Assembly (NCBI GenBank): GCA_029262375.1
Contig: JAJCZM010000038.1
Location: 119,308 to 183,307 of the forward strand
Length of the DNA: 64,000 nucleotides
Reading direction: 5' to 3'
DNA from: Deltaproteobacteria bacterium
Lineage (GTDB): Bacteria > Desulfobacterota > Binatia > UBA1149 > SPBQ01
The notes beneath the pieces are model-generated. The model had not been told where the DNA came from. It saw only the letters and a list, made by a program, of their open reading frames with translations, and made no database searches. Below are positions 48,684 to 58,731 of this stretch, piece after piece (the first letter of the stretch is position 1; each line of letters opens with the position of its first letter). A program made the position numbers and the translations under genes.

Positions 48684-50915
48684 CTACGGCTGCGCGTCGG
48701 TCGGTATTCCGGCGCACAAGGTCTCGCCTGCTTCGGAATCCGGGCGCGCGGAAAGGTTTCGCGAGGCGGCATCGCCGGCCGGCATCGAAAAGCTGATAGT
48801 TGTGCCGATCGACGGAGCGCTCTGCGCCTCGATGCGGCCCCCGTGGCGCTCGATGATGTTTCTGCATACCAGCAGGCCGAGGCCGGCTCCATCGTTCTTC
48901 AAGCTCGGCTCGTCAGCGGACGTTACCTGGTGAAAGCCCGAGAAGATGTTTTCGAGTTCATCCTCGGGAATACCGCTCCCCGAGTCGCTTATCGAAACCA
49001 CGACCGAGCGCCGGTCGGTAGAGATGGCTGCATGGATGTGGATCGTCCCGTTCGGCGGAGTAAACTTCACCGAGTTGGTCAGGACGTTGACTGCGACCTG
49101 TATGATGCGCCCGCGGTCACCGTAGAGTGTGGGAAGATCGTCGGCGACTTCGGTATACAGCGACACATCTTTCTCGTCGGCCAGCGGAGAGATCAGTGCG
49201 AATGCACGTTCGACGACGTCGCGCATCTCGAAGTCGTCATCCTGCCAATCCAGCTCGCCGGCCTCGATGCGAGTGACATCGAGCACGTCGTGGATCAAGG
49301 TATTCAGTCGTTCGCCTTCGGCCTCTATCACCGCTCCGAATCGCTCCGCTACCTCTGGACGCTCACGATGGTATCTGCGGATGATCTTTGCGCCGGCGAG
49401 AATCGCCGATATCGGGGTCTTCAGTTCGTGTGAGATCGTCGAAACGAATCGCGACTTGAGTTGATCGAGTTCACGCAAACGCTCATTGACCGCAGTGAGT
49501 TCTTGCGTGCGGAGTTCGAGCCGCTTGCGGGCCTTACGGATCAAATCAGACGCTCGTTTTCGACCGGTCATCTCACGTTCGACATCGTCGAGAACGCGGT
49601 TGTACTGCTGAGCAACCATCCCTAGCTCGGTCTCCCCATCGCATTCAACGCGAGTGGATAGATCGCCGCCGCGGCGATGCCCATCCATTGCAGTAAGAAG
49701 ATCCAGTAGCGCATTGCCGGCGCCGTGTTCGACAACATTCAACCCTGCCTCCTCGCCTTGCGCGGATACTCTCAGGGGCACGACGCACTCGATCGCACGA
49801 ATCGTCGCCCAGCCAATCACGAGGGCCCAGGTGCCGCAGGCGACGACGCCGAGGAGCTGGACTCCGAGCTGTTCCCAGCGGCCGAGGCCGGTACCGTAGA
49901 GTGCCGGCGCAACGAACAAAGGGATGGCGAGTGTCCCCCAACAGCCCGCGAATCCATGGGCTGAAACGGCACCGACGGCGTCATCAATGCCGGCACGGAT
50001 GAGCATGCGGTCGCCCAAGACTGCGATCGCTCCGCCTACCGCTCCGATCATGACGGACACACCGGGCGTCGTGAGATTGCATCCAGCGGTCACAGCTACG
50101 AGGCCGGCGACGATTCCGTTCAATACGTGGCCCGCTTGTGCAACGTTGGCGCTGGTCCGCATCGAGATGACCAAGGCGGTGCAGCCTCCGGCTGCACCCG
50201 CCAAGATCGTGTTGACCAGCGTCCTTGGAACTTGGTCGTTGAACTCCAGCCAGCTACCGCCGTTGAAACCCAGCCAGCCGAACCACAGAAGGACAACGCC
50301 CACCGTCGCCATTGGGAGGTCGTGTCCACCGATCACACGACCGTTCTCGCCGAACCGGCCGAGCCGCGGCCCGAGATGAACGAGAGCGCCCAAACCTACC
50401 GCTCCGCCGACGACGTGCACGACCGTCGAACCGGCGAAATCGAGGAAGCCTAGCTTTTGCAGCCACCCCTCATTGTGGCCGTCGAGGAGTCCTCCCCACG
50501 CCCAGTGACCGGCGACCGGGTATATGACTGCAGCGGTCACTAGTACGATCAGAATGTAAGAATGGAACCGCATTCTCTCGGCGGCAGCGCCCGACATGAT
50601 GGTCGTCGCGGTGGCACAGAACACCGATTGAAAAAGAAAAAACGCCATCGTCGCGCCGTCGGCGTGGGCGAAGTCGAAATGGCCGCTGGTACCGACGAAG
50701 CCGCCAATGCTGTCGCCGTACATAAATCCGAACCCGACGACAAAGAACGTCAGCGTGGAGACACAGAAGTCGGTGATGTTCTTCACCGCCACGTTGATGC
50801 TGTTTTTCGCGCGGACCATGCCTGATTCGAGACAACAGAATCCGGCCTGCATGAGCATCACGGTCATCGCGCATAGCAAGATCCACAGGATGTCGGTTTG
50901 GGATGCAGCTGACAT
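48684..50915 (-). CDS. Ammonium transporter-histidine kinase fusion (Amt sensor kinase)
   Basis: The ATG at 50915 gives 743 residues (a GTG at 50930 would add five). Residues about 10-400 are a complete Amt/Mep/Rh domain of 11 predicted helices with the family Asp in GFLDFAGSTVVHVVGG, whose His is the first of the pore pair; the second His is in GAVSAHGFAGCWGT. The gate region FFLFQSVFCATATTIMSG is also typical. A HAMP-like stretch (GDLSTRVECDGETELGMVAQQYNRVL, about 407-445) leads to HisKA with His496 in TISHELKTP, and to a HATPase with VLTNSVKF, DSGSGIPEDEL and GAGLGL. Kuenenia Amt5 is a described sensor of this type. It should report external ammonium by phosphorylation; whether it also transports is open. 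Confidence 0.92.
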   Translation of the reverse strand: MSAASQTDILWILLCAMTVMLMQAGFCCLESGMVRAKNSINVAVKNITDFCVSTLTFFVVGFGFMYGDSIGGFVGTSGHFDFAHADGATMAFFLFQSVFCATATTIMSGAAAERMRFHSYILIVLVTAAVIYPVAGHWAWGGLLDGHNEGWLQKLGFLDFAGSTVVHVVGGAVGLGALVHLGPRLGRFGENGRVIGGHDLPMATVGVVLLWFGWLGFNGGSWLEFNDQVPRTLVNTILAGAAGGCTALVISMRTSANVAQAGHVLNGIVAGLVAVTAGCNLTTPGVSVMIGAVGGAIAVLGDRMLIRAGIDDAVGAVSAHGFAGCWGTLAIPLFVAPALYGTGLGRWEQLGVQLLGVVACGTWALVIGWATIRAIECVVPLRVSAQGEEAGLNVVEHGAGNALLDLLTAMDGHRRGGDLSTRVECDGETELGMVAQQYNRVLDDVEREMTGRKRASDLIRKARKRLELRTQELTAVNERLRELDQLKSRFVSTISHELKTPISAILAGAKIIRRYHRERPEVAERFGAVIEAEGERLNTLIHDVLDVTRIEAGELDWQDDDFEMRDVVERAFALISPLADEKDVSLYTEVADDLPTLYGDRGRIIQVAVNVLTNSVKFTPPNGTIHIHAAISTDRRSVVVSISDSGSGIPEDELENIFSGFHQVTSADEPSLKNDGAGLGLLVCRNIIERHGGRIEAQSAPSIGTTISFSMPAGDAASRNLSARPDSEAGETLCAGIPTDAQP

Positions 50916-51612
50916 GGGCGTGGCGGACACGCGCGTACGTCTGCGGGCCGCGTCGGCGGAAAGCAGCTCGCAGTTGCGTAACGCGCCTATACTGCAGCTA
51001 GCATGCCACGGCGCATGACTGGGGTGTGTACTTACGGGTCAACCCGCGACACAGGCGACAAAGGGCGATTTCCGGTGCCGGCCGAGTGACCTCACGAGGC
51101 TCTGCGGATCGACCGGAGCCCGCCCGGGTCGCGCGTCGGCACAAAGTGCACGTACATGGCATGTCCATGCCTCGGGAAAAACCTTAGGTAGTTTACCAGC
51201 GGGCGTTTCGGCGATCCCTGCTCGTCGCCCGCGGTCGCCGCCACTGACTTTGCCGTTCATAAGTTCCCACACTCTTCCCACGCTCGTCTCCCCCACTGTG
51301 ACTGGTCTCACTCACTCTCAACGCGAAACCCGAAAGCGCCCGGCTTTCACGCGCATGGCTTAGCGATAGCAACGACCGGCTGGAGAATACGCACCCTGAT
51401 ATCTGCGCGGGTAAACCAGTACATTCGTGTCGTCGCGCGATGCGCATCGCGCACGAAGCCAACCAGCTATCTCGCATCGAAAGTTTTAAAACCCTTTACA
51501 CTCACGATCACCGCGTGTTAGCGGTACGCACGACTCGCGCCGTGCATGTTGCATGCTTCGCGAGCCCTAGCGATCGCGAAACTCCTACTCGCGGCGCAGG
51601 AGGGGACATGCC
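50916..51612. other. 697-base divergent intergenic region with palindrome
   Basis: The region lies between the start of the ammonium sensor kinase (minus) and the first giant Cys-repeat gene (plus). I see no supported gene. It holds a perfect 18-bp palindrome at 51435-51452 and a GCGGGCG/CGCCCGC inverted repeat near 51199-51232. AGGAGG before 51613 serves the downstream gene. Confidence 0.6.
51435..51452. promoter_or_regulatory. Perfect 18-bp palindrome
   Basis: GCGCGATGCGCATCGCGC is fully self-complementary and lies 161 bases upstream of the giant Cys-repeat gene. Such long perfect palindromes in upstream regions are often operators. No binding protein can be named. Confidence 0.4.
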
Positions 51613-54600
51613 ATGGGTCTCACACATCGACTCTGGGCGGGACTGATTCTAGTCGCGCTTTTTCTCGGTAACGCATCACTCGCCAACGCAGATCACTTTC
51701 GCGGGGGCTACATTGATTGGAAACTCATTGGCGGAAACACCGTCGAGTTTCGCGCCGTACAACTCTTCGACGCAGCCGATGTTGACACGCTACCGATCAA
51801 TCCCGGCGTAAACGATTCGACGATCATCGGGCCTGAAGCGATCGTGTTCACCAGCGTAGATATTGCGGGAGAACCGTACTCTTTCGTCGAATACTCCGTC
51901 ATCTACACATACCCCGGACCGACTGTGTTCCCTGTGACGGCGTTCTTCAGTCTCGACGACGAGCCTGTCAATTGCTGCCGACTCGGCTCACTCGTCAACG
52001 TCCCCGCGGACGGCTTTCGTGTAGCAACCGTGGTTGACCTTGATGGCGGTGCCAACGCCGGCTCTCCAACGAGTTCGATCCCGATGATCATTCAACTCGA
52101 AGACGACTCGCGTTGCGCAAATACCGTGGCGCTCGCGCCCTTGATCGCCGACGACGGAGCCTTCACTTGCGGGCTAACGACCGACGGTCCTGCAGGTGCC
52201 GGCACGACGGCCGGCGTCAATCCAGCATCACTCGCCATCACCCCCGGATGCTCCCTTTCGATGGACACGTCCGGAACTTCCGTCGGCGACAAGTTCGCCA
52301 CGCAGGTGATCATCACTGAAACACCGACCGGCGCCAGCATGGCGATCGACCTGATCATCGAGATCAAAGACGGATTCTGCCCGGTGTGTGGCGACGATCT
52401 CACCGAGGGGTCGGAAATCTGCGACGGAACTGACGACGGGGCCTGCGTAGGCGGTTCTTGCCAGTCTAATTGCACCTGTTGCGGCGACGGCGTGGCCAAC
52501 GCCGGTGAGATCTGCGACGGCGCCGACGACGCGGCCTGTGGAGCCGAGACCTGCACGGGCAGTTGCACGTGCACCGGCGGCGGTGGTCCGGGTGGTGGTG
52601 GCGGTTGTTCCGGCCCTTCGTGCAGCGAGGCGTTGCCGATTTGTTCGGGCGCCACCGGCCCCTTCACCCTAGAAGTCGGCGAGTCTTTCGAAACCGAGTT
52701 CCCAGCATCGGCAGTCTTCACAGGGATCGATCCGTGTGAGGATCTGATCGTCAACAATGTTCCGTGGGGCAGTCTGCCCACGGGCGCCGTGCTCGAGTCG
52801 CCTCCCGGCACTGCGATCCCGGAAGGCACCACACAAGCCGCCCCCTCCACGGGGCTCTGTACTCATGACGGCGCGACGGTGTGCTCCAACAACGCCGGTT
52901 GCCAACTCTGCTCTCACGACGGAACGACGATCTGCACGACCGATGCCCAGTGCGACGCGCTTTCCGCGGGCTCGGTTTGCGACTGCGGCGTATCGAGCTG
53001 CGTCATTCCCGACAACACGTTCCCGGTGACGTTTGATTGGACACCAGGCGCAGGCGATGCCGCGCAAACACATTTCGTGAAGGTCACGTTCACCGACCCG
53101 GACTTCACCGTGCCCGGACCGCTGGACTTCATCTGTGGCTTCGAGATTCGCGTACCCGGCTGCGGTGACGACCTTATAGACGCGGGCGAGGACTGTGACG
53201 GTGCCGCGGGCGGCGCTTGCCCGGGAGCTTGTCGTGCACCGGGGACGGCTAACGAATGCACCTGCCCGGTCTGCGGCGACGACGCACTCGATGCCGGCGA
53301 GCAGTGCGACGGAACCGACGACTCCGCCTGCCCCGGCGACTGTCTCGGCAGCTGCATCTGCGCATTCTGCGGAGACAGCAGCGTGAACGCGATCGGCGAG
53401 GAATGCGACGGCTCGGCCGACACGGCGTGCGCAACCCCCGGCGCCTGCTTCCCACCGGGTGATCCCGACCAATGCACGTGTGCCACTTGCGGCGACGATC
53501 GAGTGCATCCCGGCATCGGCGAAGAGTGCGACGGAACCGCCGACGCCGCCTGCCCGGGCCTGTGCCGCGCTCCTGGAGACCCCGATGAATGTACATGCCC
53601 CGTCTGCGGCGACGACGTAATAGATGGCGGCGAGGAGTGTGACGGCACATCCGACGCGGCGTGCCCGGGCGCCTGTCGGCCGGCGGGCGATCCCGACCAA
53701 TGCGTTTGCGCATTGTGCGGCGACGATCGTATTGACGCCGGCGAACAGTGCGACGGAACGGGCGATGGAATATTCGGTCCCTGCCCCGGCGAATGCCAGC
53801 CTGCGGGAGGGCTCAACGAATGCGAGTGCCCGACCTGCGGCGACGACGACGTAAACCAACCCGGCGAACAGTGCGACGGGTCCGATGACTCGGCATGTCC
53901 GGGTGCGTGTCTGGGTTCTTGCGTGTGCGCGGTCTGTGGCGACGGAAGTGTTAACGCTGCCGGAGAACAGTGCGACGGTACCGACGACGCGGCATGTCCC
54001 GGCTCGTGCATCGCTACCGGTGATCCGAACGCCTGCCAATGCCCTGTCTGCGGCGACGGCGACGTCAACCAAGTGACCGAGAGTTGTGATGGCGCCGACG
54101 ACTCGGCCTGTCCCGGCCTTTGTCGCGGCGACTGTTCCTGCGCGACCTGCGGGGACGGAATCACAGACGCTCCTGCAGAAGAATGCGACGGCGCCGATGA
54201 TGCCGCGTGTCCCGGCCTCTGCTTGCCGTCAGGCGATGCAAACCAATGTCAGTGCCCGGTCTGCGGCGACGACGACGTCAACCAAGTCGGCGAGCAATGC
54301 GACGGAGCCGACGACACAGCGTGTCCGGGTTCATGTTCGCTGACTTGCACATGCAGCGTATGCGGCGATGGCGTCGCTGAATCGCCGGTGGAGATTTGCG
54401 ATGGCACAGACGACGCAGCCTGCCCGGGGCTCTGCCTACCATCGGGGAACGCGAACGAATGTCTGTGCCCCGTGTGTGGCGACGGCGAGGTCAATCAGGT
54501 GGGCGAGGTCTGCGACGGCGCCGACGCAGGCGCGTGTCCGAGCGGCTTCTGCGCATCGGATTGTAGCTGCGCCGTCTGCGGCGACGACGAAGCGAATCAG

Positions 54601-55416
54601 CCCGGCACCGAAGAATGCGACGGCACCGATGCCACCGCATGCGACTCGGTCTGCCTACCGAGCTGTATTTGTGCAGTCTGCGGTGATGGAGATCTCAACC
54701 AAACCAGTGAGGTCTGCGATCCGCCTTCGGTCGAGATCTGCAACAACTTGGGCGATGACGACGGCGACAACCTGACGGATTGCTTCGATCCTGACTGTCC
54801 CACCGAGTGCCGACGACCGGACGGGACGACGTTCCCGCCGGCAGACGTCACCAAGTGCACGAAGCACCGCGACTGCAGAAAGGTCGACCCCGACTCCAGC
54901 TGCTTCGGTATTCAAACGTGCGGCGCCGACTGCGACCTGGTCTTCGGCTGCGAGCCTATCGGGCCTGATCCTTCGCAGATCAAGTTCAAAGAGAACGGCC
55001 TAGACATGTTCAAGATGCATGCACTGTTCACCGCGCAGACGGTGGTTCATGCCAAGGCCGAGGCCTTCTCGATCATGATCATGAACGACAACGGGATCGT
55101 ATACAGCGCATCGCTGCTTCCCGGCGACCTAGTCGGACTAGCGAACAGCTCGAAGAAGCGGTTCCGCTTCGCCGACAAGGGAGCACGCCGCGGCGACGGG
55201 ATTCGCGACGGAATCTCGAAAGTGCAGCTGCGCTTCAAGCAGCACGGCGGAGTTCCCGTCTGGTCGTTCAAGATTCGCGCCTATGCAGATCTGTCGGCGG
55301 CAACACTGCCGCTCATGATGACGCAGGTGACGATCGGCAACGACGGCACCGCGCTACAGATCGAATGGACCGATACGGGCAAGGGCTGGCGCATTCGACC
55401 CGCCGACCTGCGCTAA
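51613..55416 (+). CDS. Giant secreted Cys-rich repeat protein A
   Basis: The ATG is preceded by AGGAGG and the product has 1267 residues. A signal peptide (LWAGLILVALFLGNASLANA) is followed by a beta domain (about 25-255) starting DHFRGGYIDWKLIGGNTVEF, then by 17 modules of about 30-37 residues on the pattern CGDxxvnxxgExCDGtDDaACPGxClxxCxC. Two of them precede and fifteen follow an inserted beta domain (about 310-515). A Ca-loop-like segment (NNLGDDDGDNLTDCFDPDC) and a C-terminal beta domain (about 1115-1267) ending KIRAYADLSAATLP...RIRPADLR close the protein. It is the upstream member of a tandem pair with the gene 15 bases downstream. It is probably a disulfide-rich rod at the cell surface; function is unknown. 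Confidence 0.9.
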   Translation: MGLTHRLWAGLILVALFLGNASLANADHFRGGYIDWKLIGGNTVEFRAVQLFDAADVDTLPINPGVNDSTIIGPEAIVFTSVDIAGEPYSFVEYSVIYTYPGPTVFPVTAFFSLDDEPVNCCRLGSLVNVPADGFRVATVVDLDGGANAGSPTSSIPMIIQLEDDSRCANTVALAPLIADDGAFTCGLTTDGPAGAGTTAGVNPASLAITPGCSLSMDTSGTSVGDKFATQVIITETPTGASMAIDLIIEIKDGFCPVCGDDLTEGSEICDGTDDGACVGGSCQSNCTCCGDGVANAGEICDGADDAACGAETCTGSCTCTGGGGPGGGGGCSGPSCSEALPICSGATGPFTLEVGESFETEFPASAVFTGIDPCEDLIVNNVPWGSLPTGAVLESPPGTAIPEGTTQAAPSTGLCTHDGATVCSNNAGCQLCSHDGTTICTTDAQCDALSAGSVCDCGVSSCVIPDNTFPVTFDWTPGAGDAAQTHFVKVTFTDPDFTVPGPLDFICGFEIRVPGCGDDLIDAGEDCDGAAGGACPGACRAPGTANECTCPVCGDDALDAGEQCDGTDDSACPGDCLGSCICAFCGDSSVNAIGEECDGSADTACATPGACFPPGDPDQCTCATCGDDRVHPGIGEECDGTADAACPGLCRAPGDPDECTCPVCGDDVIDGGEECDGTSDAACPGACRPAGDPDQCVCALCGDDRIDAGEQCDGTGDGIFGPCPGECQPAGGLNECECPTCGDDDVNQPGEQCDGSDDSACPGACLGSCVCAVCGDGSVNAAGEQCDGTDDAACPGSCIATGDPNACQCPVCGDGDVNQVTESCDGADDSACPGLCRGDCSCATCGDGITDAPAEECDGADDAACPGLCLPSGDANQCQCPVCGDDDVNQVGEQCDGADDTACPGSCSLTCTCSVCGDGVAESPVEICDGTDDAACPGLCLPSGNANECLCPVCGDGEVNQVGEVCDGADAGACPSGFCASDCSCAVCGDDEANQPGTEECDGTDATACDSVCLPSCICAVCGDGDLNQTSEVCDPPSVEICNNLGDDDGDNLTDCFDPDCPTECRRPDGTTFPPADVTKCTKHRDCRKVDPDSSCFGIQTCGADCDLVFGCEPIGPDPSQIKFKENGLDMFKMHALFTAQTVVHAKAEAFSIMIMNDNGIVYSASLLPGDLVGLANSSKKRFRFADKGARRGDGIRDGISKVQLRFKQHGGVPVWSFKIRAYADLSAATLPLMMTQVTIGNDGTALQIEWTDTGKGWRIRPADLR
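53161..54725 (+). repeat. Array of 15 Cys-rich coding modules
   Basis: Tandem coding units of about 95-115 bases each encode one CGD...CDGTDDAACPG...CxC module. Units are divergent in DNA but keep the Cys and Asp positions. The minus strand of this array is open over long stretches only because of codon bias. Confidence 0.88.
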
Positions 55417-55431
55417 CGAGAGGGGCGAATC

Positions 55432-58400
55432 ATGATTACAACGAAACAACTTGTCGCCGCATCACTGACTCTCGGATTTCTCTGCTGTAGCGTTGGAGAC
55501 GCGTGGGCGACGCACTTTCGCGGCGCGCACTTCTCCTGGGAACGCATCAGCGGAAACACCGTTCGATTCACATCGACACAGGAATGGGACGCGAGCGATG
55601 TCGACACGATGCCGATCAATCCCGGCGATGGCGATCCAACCATCATCGGATCGGTCGTCACGCTATTCACCGGCGTGGATACAGCCGGCGAATCGTATCG
55701 TATCGTTCGCTACACGGTGGACCATACGTACGCGGGTGAAGGGCCGTTCACTGCATTCTTGGGCAATCTGAGTTCGTCGCTCAACTGTTGTCGACTCAAC
55801 AGTCTGATCAACGCCGGCGGCGACGACTATCGTATCGAAACCGTGGTCGACCTGCGCAACGGAAATCTCGGGTCGCCGGCATCAACGATACCGCCGGTCG
55901 CAACGACGCCGCAGATCCTACAGATGCCTGAAGGTACGATCGGTGTAACGCGTGATTTGGGCCCGGGAATCAGCGATCCCGACAGCACCTTCACGTGTGC
56001 CTTTGCCGCCACCGGCGGCGGTGCAGGCGCATCCGGCATCTCGGCAAACCCTGCCGGGCTCACGATCTCACCGGCCTGCGTCCTGTCATGGGATACGACC
56101 GCGACGACCGCCGGCGAGAAGTACATGGTTCAGGTCGAGATTCTCGAGGATCATTCGGGCAACACCGCTGTGATCGACTTGGATTTCATCATTGAAATCG
56201 TTGCCGCCTCCTGCGGTGACGGATCTGTGAACCAGGTTAGCGAAGTATGCGACGGCACCGACGACTCGGCTTGCCCGGGCGAATGCCTCGGTAGTTGTCA
56301 ATGTCCGGTCTGCGGCGACAACTCGATCAACCAGCCAGCCGAACAATGCGACGGTACCGCCGGTGGTGTCTTAGGCCCCTGCCCCGGTGATTGTCGCGGC
56401 GCGGGTGCGACGGGCGAGTGCCTTTGCCCGATCTGCGGAGACGACATCATCGATCCCGCCTTCGGTGAACAGTGCGACGGCACCGATGACGCGGCCTGCC
56501 CGGGCGCATGCACGGGCAGTTGTGTGTGCGGGGTATGCGGCGACAACTCTACCAATGCACCGGGTGAAGAATGCGACGGCATTGACGACTCGGCCTGTCC
56601 CGGTGCGTGTCGCGCCGGCTGCGTCTGTGCGATCTGCGGCGACGACATCGTAGATGCCGGTGCCGGCGAGGTCTGTGACGGAACCGACGATGGCGCCTGC
56701 CCGGGCGAATGCTCCGGCTCGTGCACCTGCCCGACCTGCGGCAACAACGTGGCCGAAGGCTCGGAGACTTGTGACGGTCTCGACGCTGCGGCCTGCCCTG
56801 GGGCGTGTCGTCCTGCGGGCGATCCGAATGAATGCATGTGCCCATTCTGCGGCGACGGGTCGATCAATACCGGCGCAGAACAATGCGACGGGGGCGACGA
56901 CGCCGCCTGCCCAGGCGACTGTCTCGCACCGGGTGATCCGAACGAATGTAGTTGCCCGGTTTGCGGCGATGGCGACGTAAATCAGATCTCTGAGGTCTGT
57001 GACGGCGCTGACGACAGCGCCTGCCCCGGCGACTGTCTGTCCGACTGTAGCTGCGCGATTTGCGGCGACGGCGTCGCCGAATCGCCTGTAGAACAATGCG
57101 ACGGCATCGACGACGCCGCTTGCCCAGGCCTGTGCGGCGCGCCGGCGTCCGCCAACGCCTGCCAGTGCCCGACGTGTGGCGACGATGCCGTCAACGGTCC
57201 TGGTGAAGAGTGCGACGGAACCGACGACGCGGCATGCCCAGGCGAATGCCTTGGGAGCTGCGTCTGTCCCGTGTGCGGCGACGGATCTGTCAACCAAGGC
57301 AGCGAAGTATGCGACGGCGCCGATGACTCGGCCTGCCCGGGACTCTGCAAAGTCGACTGCAGTTGTACGGTATGCGGCGACAACCTCGCCGACGCGCCTG
57401 AGCAGTGCGACGGAACCGACGACGCAGCATGCCCTGGCGACTGCCTGCCGTCGGGCGATCCCAACGAGTGCTCGTGTCCGGTCTGCGGCGATGACGACGT
57501 GAACCAAGTCGGCGAGCAATGCGACGGCAGCGATGACGCTGCCTGCCCAGGCGCCTGCACGGGCTCATGCATCTGCGCGGTTTGCGGCGACGGCGTCGCC
57601 GAAGCGCCGGCAGAGACCTGCGATACCGGTGACGACGCCGCGTGTCCGGGCTTATGCCTGCCCTTGGGCGATCCGAATCAATGCAACTGCCCGATCTGTG
57701 GAGACGGCGATATCAACCAAGTCGGCGAGATATGCGACGACGGTCCGGCCAATAGTGATGTTGTCGCCGACGCCTGCCGTACCGACTGCACACTGCCGAC
57801 CTGCGGCGACGGTGTAACCGACACCGGCGAAGAGTGTGACGGCGCGCCGATTATTGAAGTCTGCAACAACAGCATCGATGACGACGCAGACAACGCGATC
57901 GACTGCGACGACGCAGATTGTCAAACCACATGCATCGACGAATTCGGCGTACCGTTCGCGCCACCGAGCGTGCCGAAGTGCACGAAGCACGCGCACTGCC
58001 GCGTGCTGGACCCCGACTCACGATGCGTGGGCGTGCCTAGCTGCGACGCTACCTGTAACGAGGTGTTGGCCTGCGAACCACTGGGACCGGACCCGTCGAT
58101 CATCAAACTGTACGACGACCGACCGGACCTCCTGAAGATGCACATGCTGTTCATTCCGCGCAGCGAACTGTTCCCGGTGACTGAAGGTTTCGCGCTGCTG
58201 GTCACGAATGCCAGCGGCGTGGTCTATCTCGGGCGCCTCCTCGAGAATGACCTCTTGCCTCGCGACAGTTCCGGCAAACGTTTCGCGTTCAAGGATCGTA
58301 CCGCGAAAAACGGAACGGGCCTGCGCGACGGCCTCTACAAGGTCAACGTCAGGCTGCGGACGTACCAAGGAGATCCCGCTTACTCGTTCAAGATCCGCGC

Positions 58401-58536
58401 GTACGCGGATCTGTCGGCCGCCACGGTAGCCGACATGACCACGCAGATCGCGATCGGGAACGACACGACGTTCCTGCCGGCGACGTGGAGACAGTCGTCA
58501 ACAGGCTGGAAACTGCGGCAGAAGGACCTGAAGTAG
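55432..58536 (+). CDS. Giant secreted Cys-rich repeat protein B (paralogue of A)
   Basis: The 1034-residue protein starts at an ATG 15 bases after protein A. Its signal peptide ends near GDAWA. The N-terminal domain (THFRGAHFSWERISGNTVRF, DVDTMPINPGDGDPTIIG, LNCCRLNSLINAG) and the C-terminal domain (FKIRAYADLSAATVADMTTQIAIGND) match protein A closely. Sixteen CGD...CDGxDDaACPG modules lie between about 262 and 805, without the inserted beta domain of A. The end also repeats the CNNSIDDDADNAIDC Ca-loop and CTKHAHCRVLDPDSRC. The pair clearly arose by tandem duplication followed by change in repeat number. It is co-transcribed with A and probably assembles on the cell surface. Confidence 0.9.
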   Translation: MITTKQLVAASLTLGFLCCSVGDAWATHFRGAHFSWERISGNTVRFTSTQEWDASDVDTMPINPGDGDPTIIGSVVTLFTGVDTAGESYRIVRYTVDHTYAGEGPFTAFLGNLSSSLNCCRLNSLINAGGDDYRIETVVDLRNGNLGSPASTIPPVATTPQILQMPEGTIGVTRDLGPGISDPDSTFTCAFAATGGGAGASGISANPAGLTISPACVLSWDTTATTAGEKYMVQVEILEDHSGNTAVIDLDFIIEIVAASCGDGSVNQVSEVCDGTDDSACPGECLGSCQCPVCGDNSINQPAEQCDGTAGGVLGPCPGDCRGAGATGECLCPICGDDIIDPAFGEQCDGTDDAACPGACTGSCVCGVCGDNSTNAPGEECDGIDDSACPGACRAGCVCAICGDDIVDAGAGEVCDGTDDGACPGECSGSCTCPTCGNNVAEGSETCDGLDAAACPGACRPAGDPNECMCPFCGDGSINTGAEQCDGGDDAACPGDCLAPGDPNECSCPVCGDGDVNQISEVCDGADDSACPGDCLSDCSCAICGDGVAESPVEQCDGIDDAACPGLCGAPASANACQCPTCGDDAVNGPGEECDGTDDAACPGECLGSCVCPVCGDGSVNQGSEVCDGADDSACPGLCKVDCSCTVCGDNLADAPEQCDGTDDAACPGDCLPSGDPNECSCPVCGDDDVNQVGEQCDGSDDAACPGACTGSCICAVCGDGVAEAPAETCDTGDDAACPGLCLPLGDPNQCNCPICGDGDINQVGEICDDGPANSDVVADACRTDCTLPTCGDGVTDTGEECDGAPIIEVCNNSIDDDADNAIDCDDADCQTTCIDEFGVPFAPPSVPKCTKHAHCRVLDPDSRCVGVPSCDATCNEVLACEPLGPDPSIIKLYDDRPDLLKMHMLFIPRSELFPVTEGFALLVTNASGVVYLGRLLENDLLPRDSSGKRFAFKDRTAKNGTGLRDGLYKVNVRLRTYQGDPAYSFKIRAYADLSAATVADMTTQIAIGNDTTFLPATWRQSSTGWKLRQKDLK
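56212..57842 (+). repeat. Array of 16 Cys-rich coding modules
   Basis: This is the second module array, equivalent to the one in the upstream paralogue and without an insertion. Neighbouring modules alternate between short (ClgsCxC) and long (CxPxGDPNxCxC) forms. Confidence 0.88.
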
Positions 58537-58731
58537 TGGACGCGGTGAGGGGCGAGGTCCTATGACGTCGCCCCCACCGTGCTCGCACAGGTGGAAACAC
58601 CGGGCTTAGTACGCCACGAAGTCGGATTCGACGCCGGCGCAACGACCACCTGTACCGCCGCACGCTTTGGAGCTGCGCGTGTTCCCCCTACAGTGAGCGA
58701 ACGGCGGCGCACTACCGGCGCCCTTCGTCCG

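Noticed and set aside
52669..54164. Long open minus-strand frames (over 400 codons) across the first Cys-module array
   Set aside because: They are mirror images of a strongly periodic GC-rich coding repeat. The plus strand has a signal peptide, a ribosome site and the conserved modules.
56371..57572. Minus-strand frames of 196-382 codons across the second module array
   Set aside because: Same cause as in the first array; the plus-strand paralogue explains the sequence.
51613..58536. Module arrays considered as a CRISPR-like or non-coding repeat array
   Set aside because: Units vary in length and sequence, keep codon phase and encode conserved Cys; there are no identical repeats with unique spacers.
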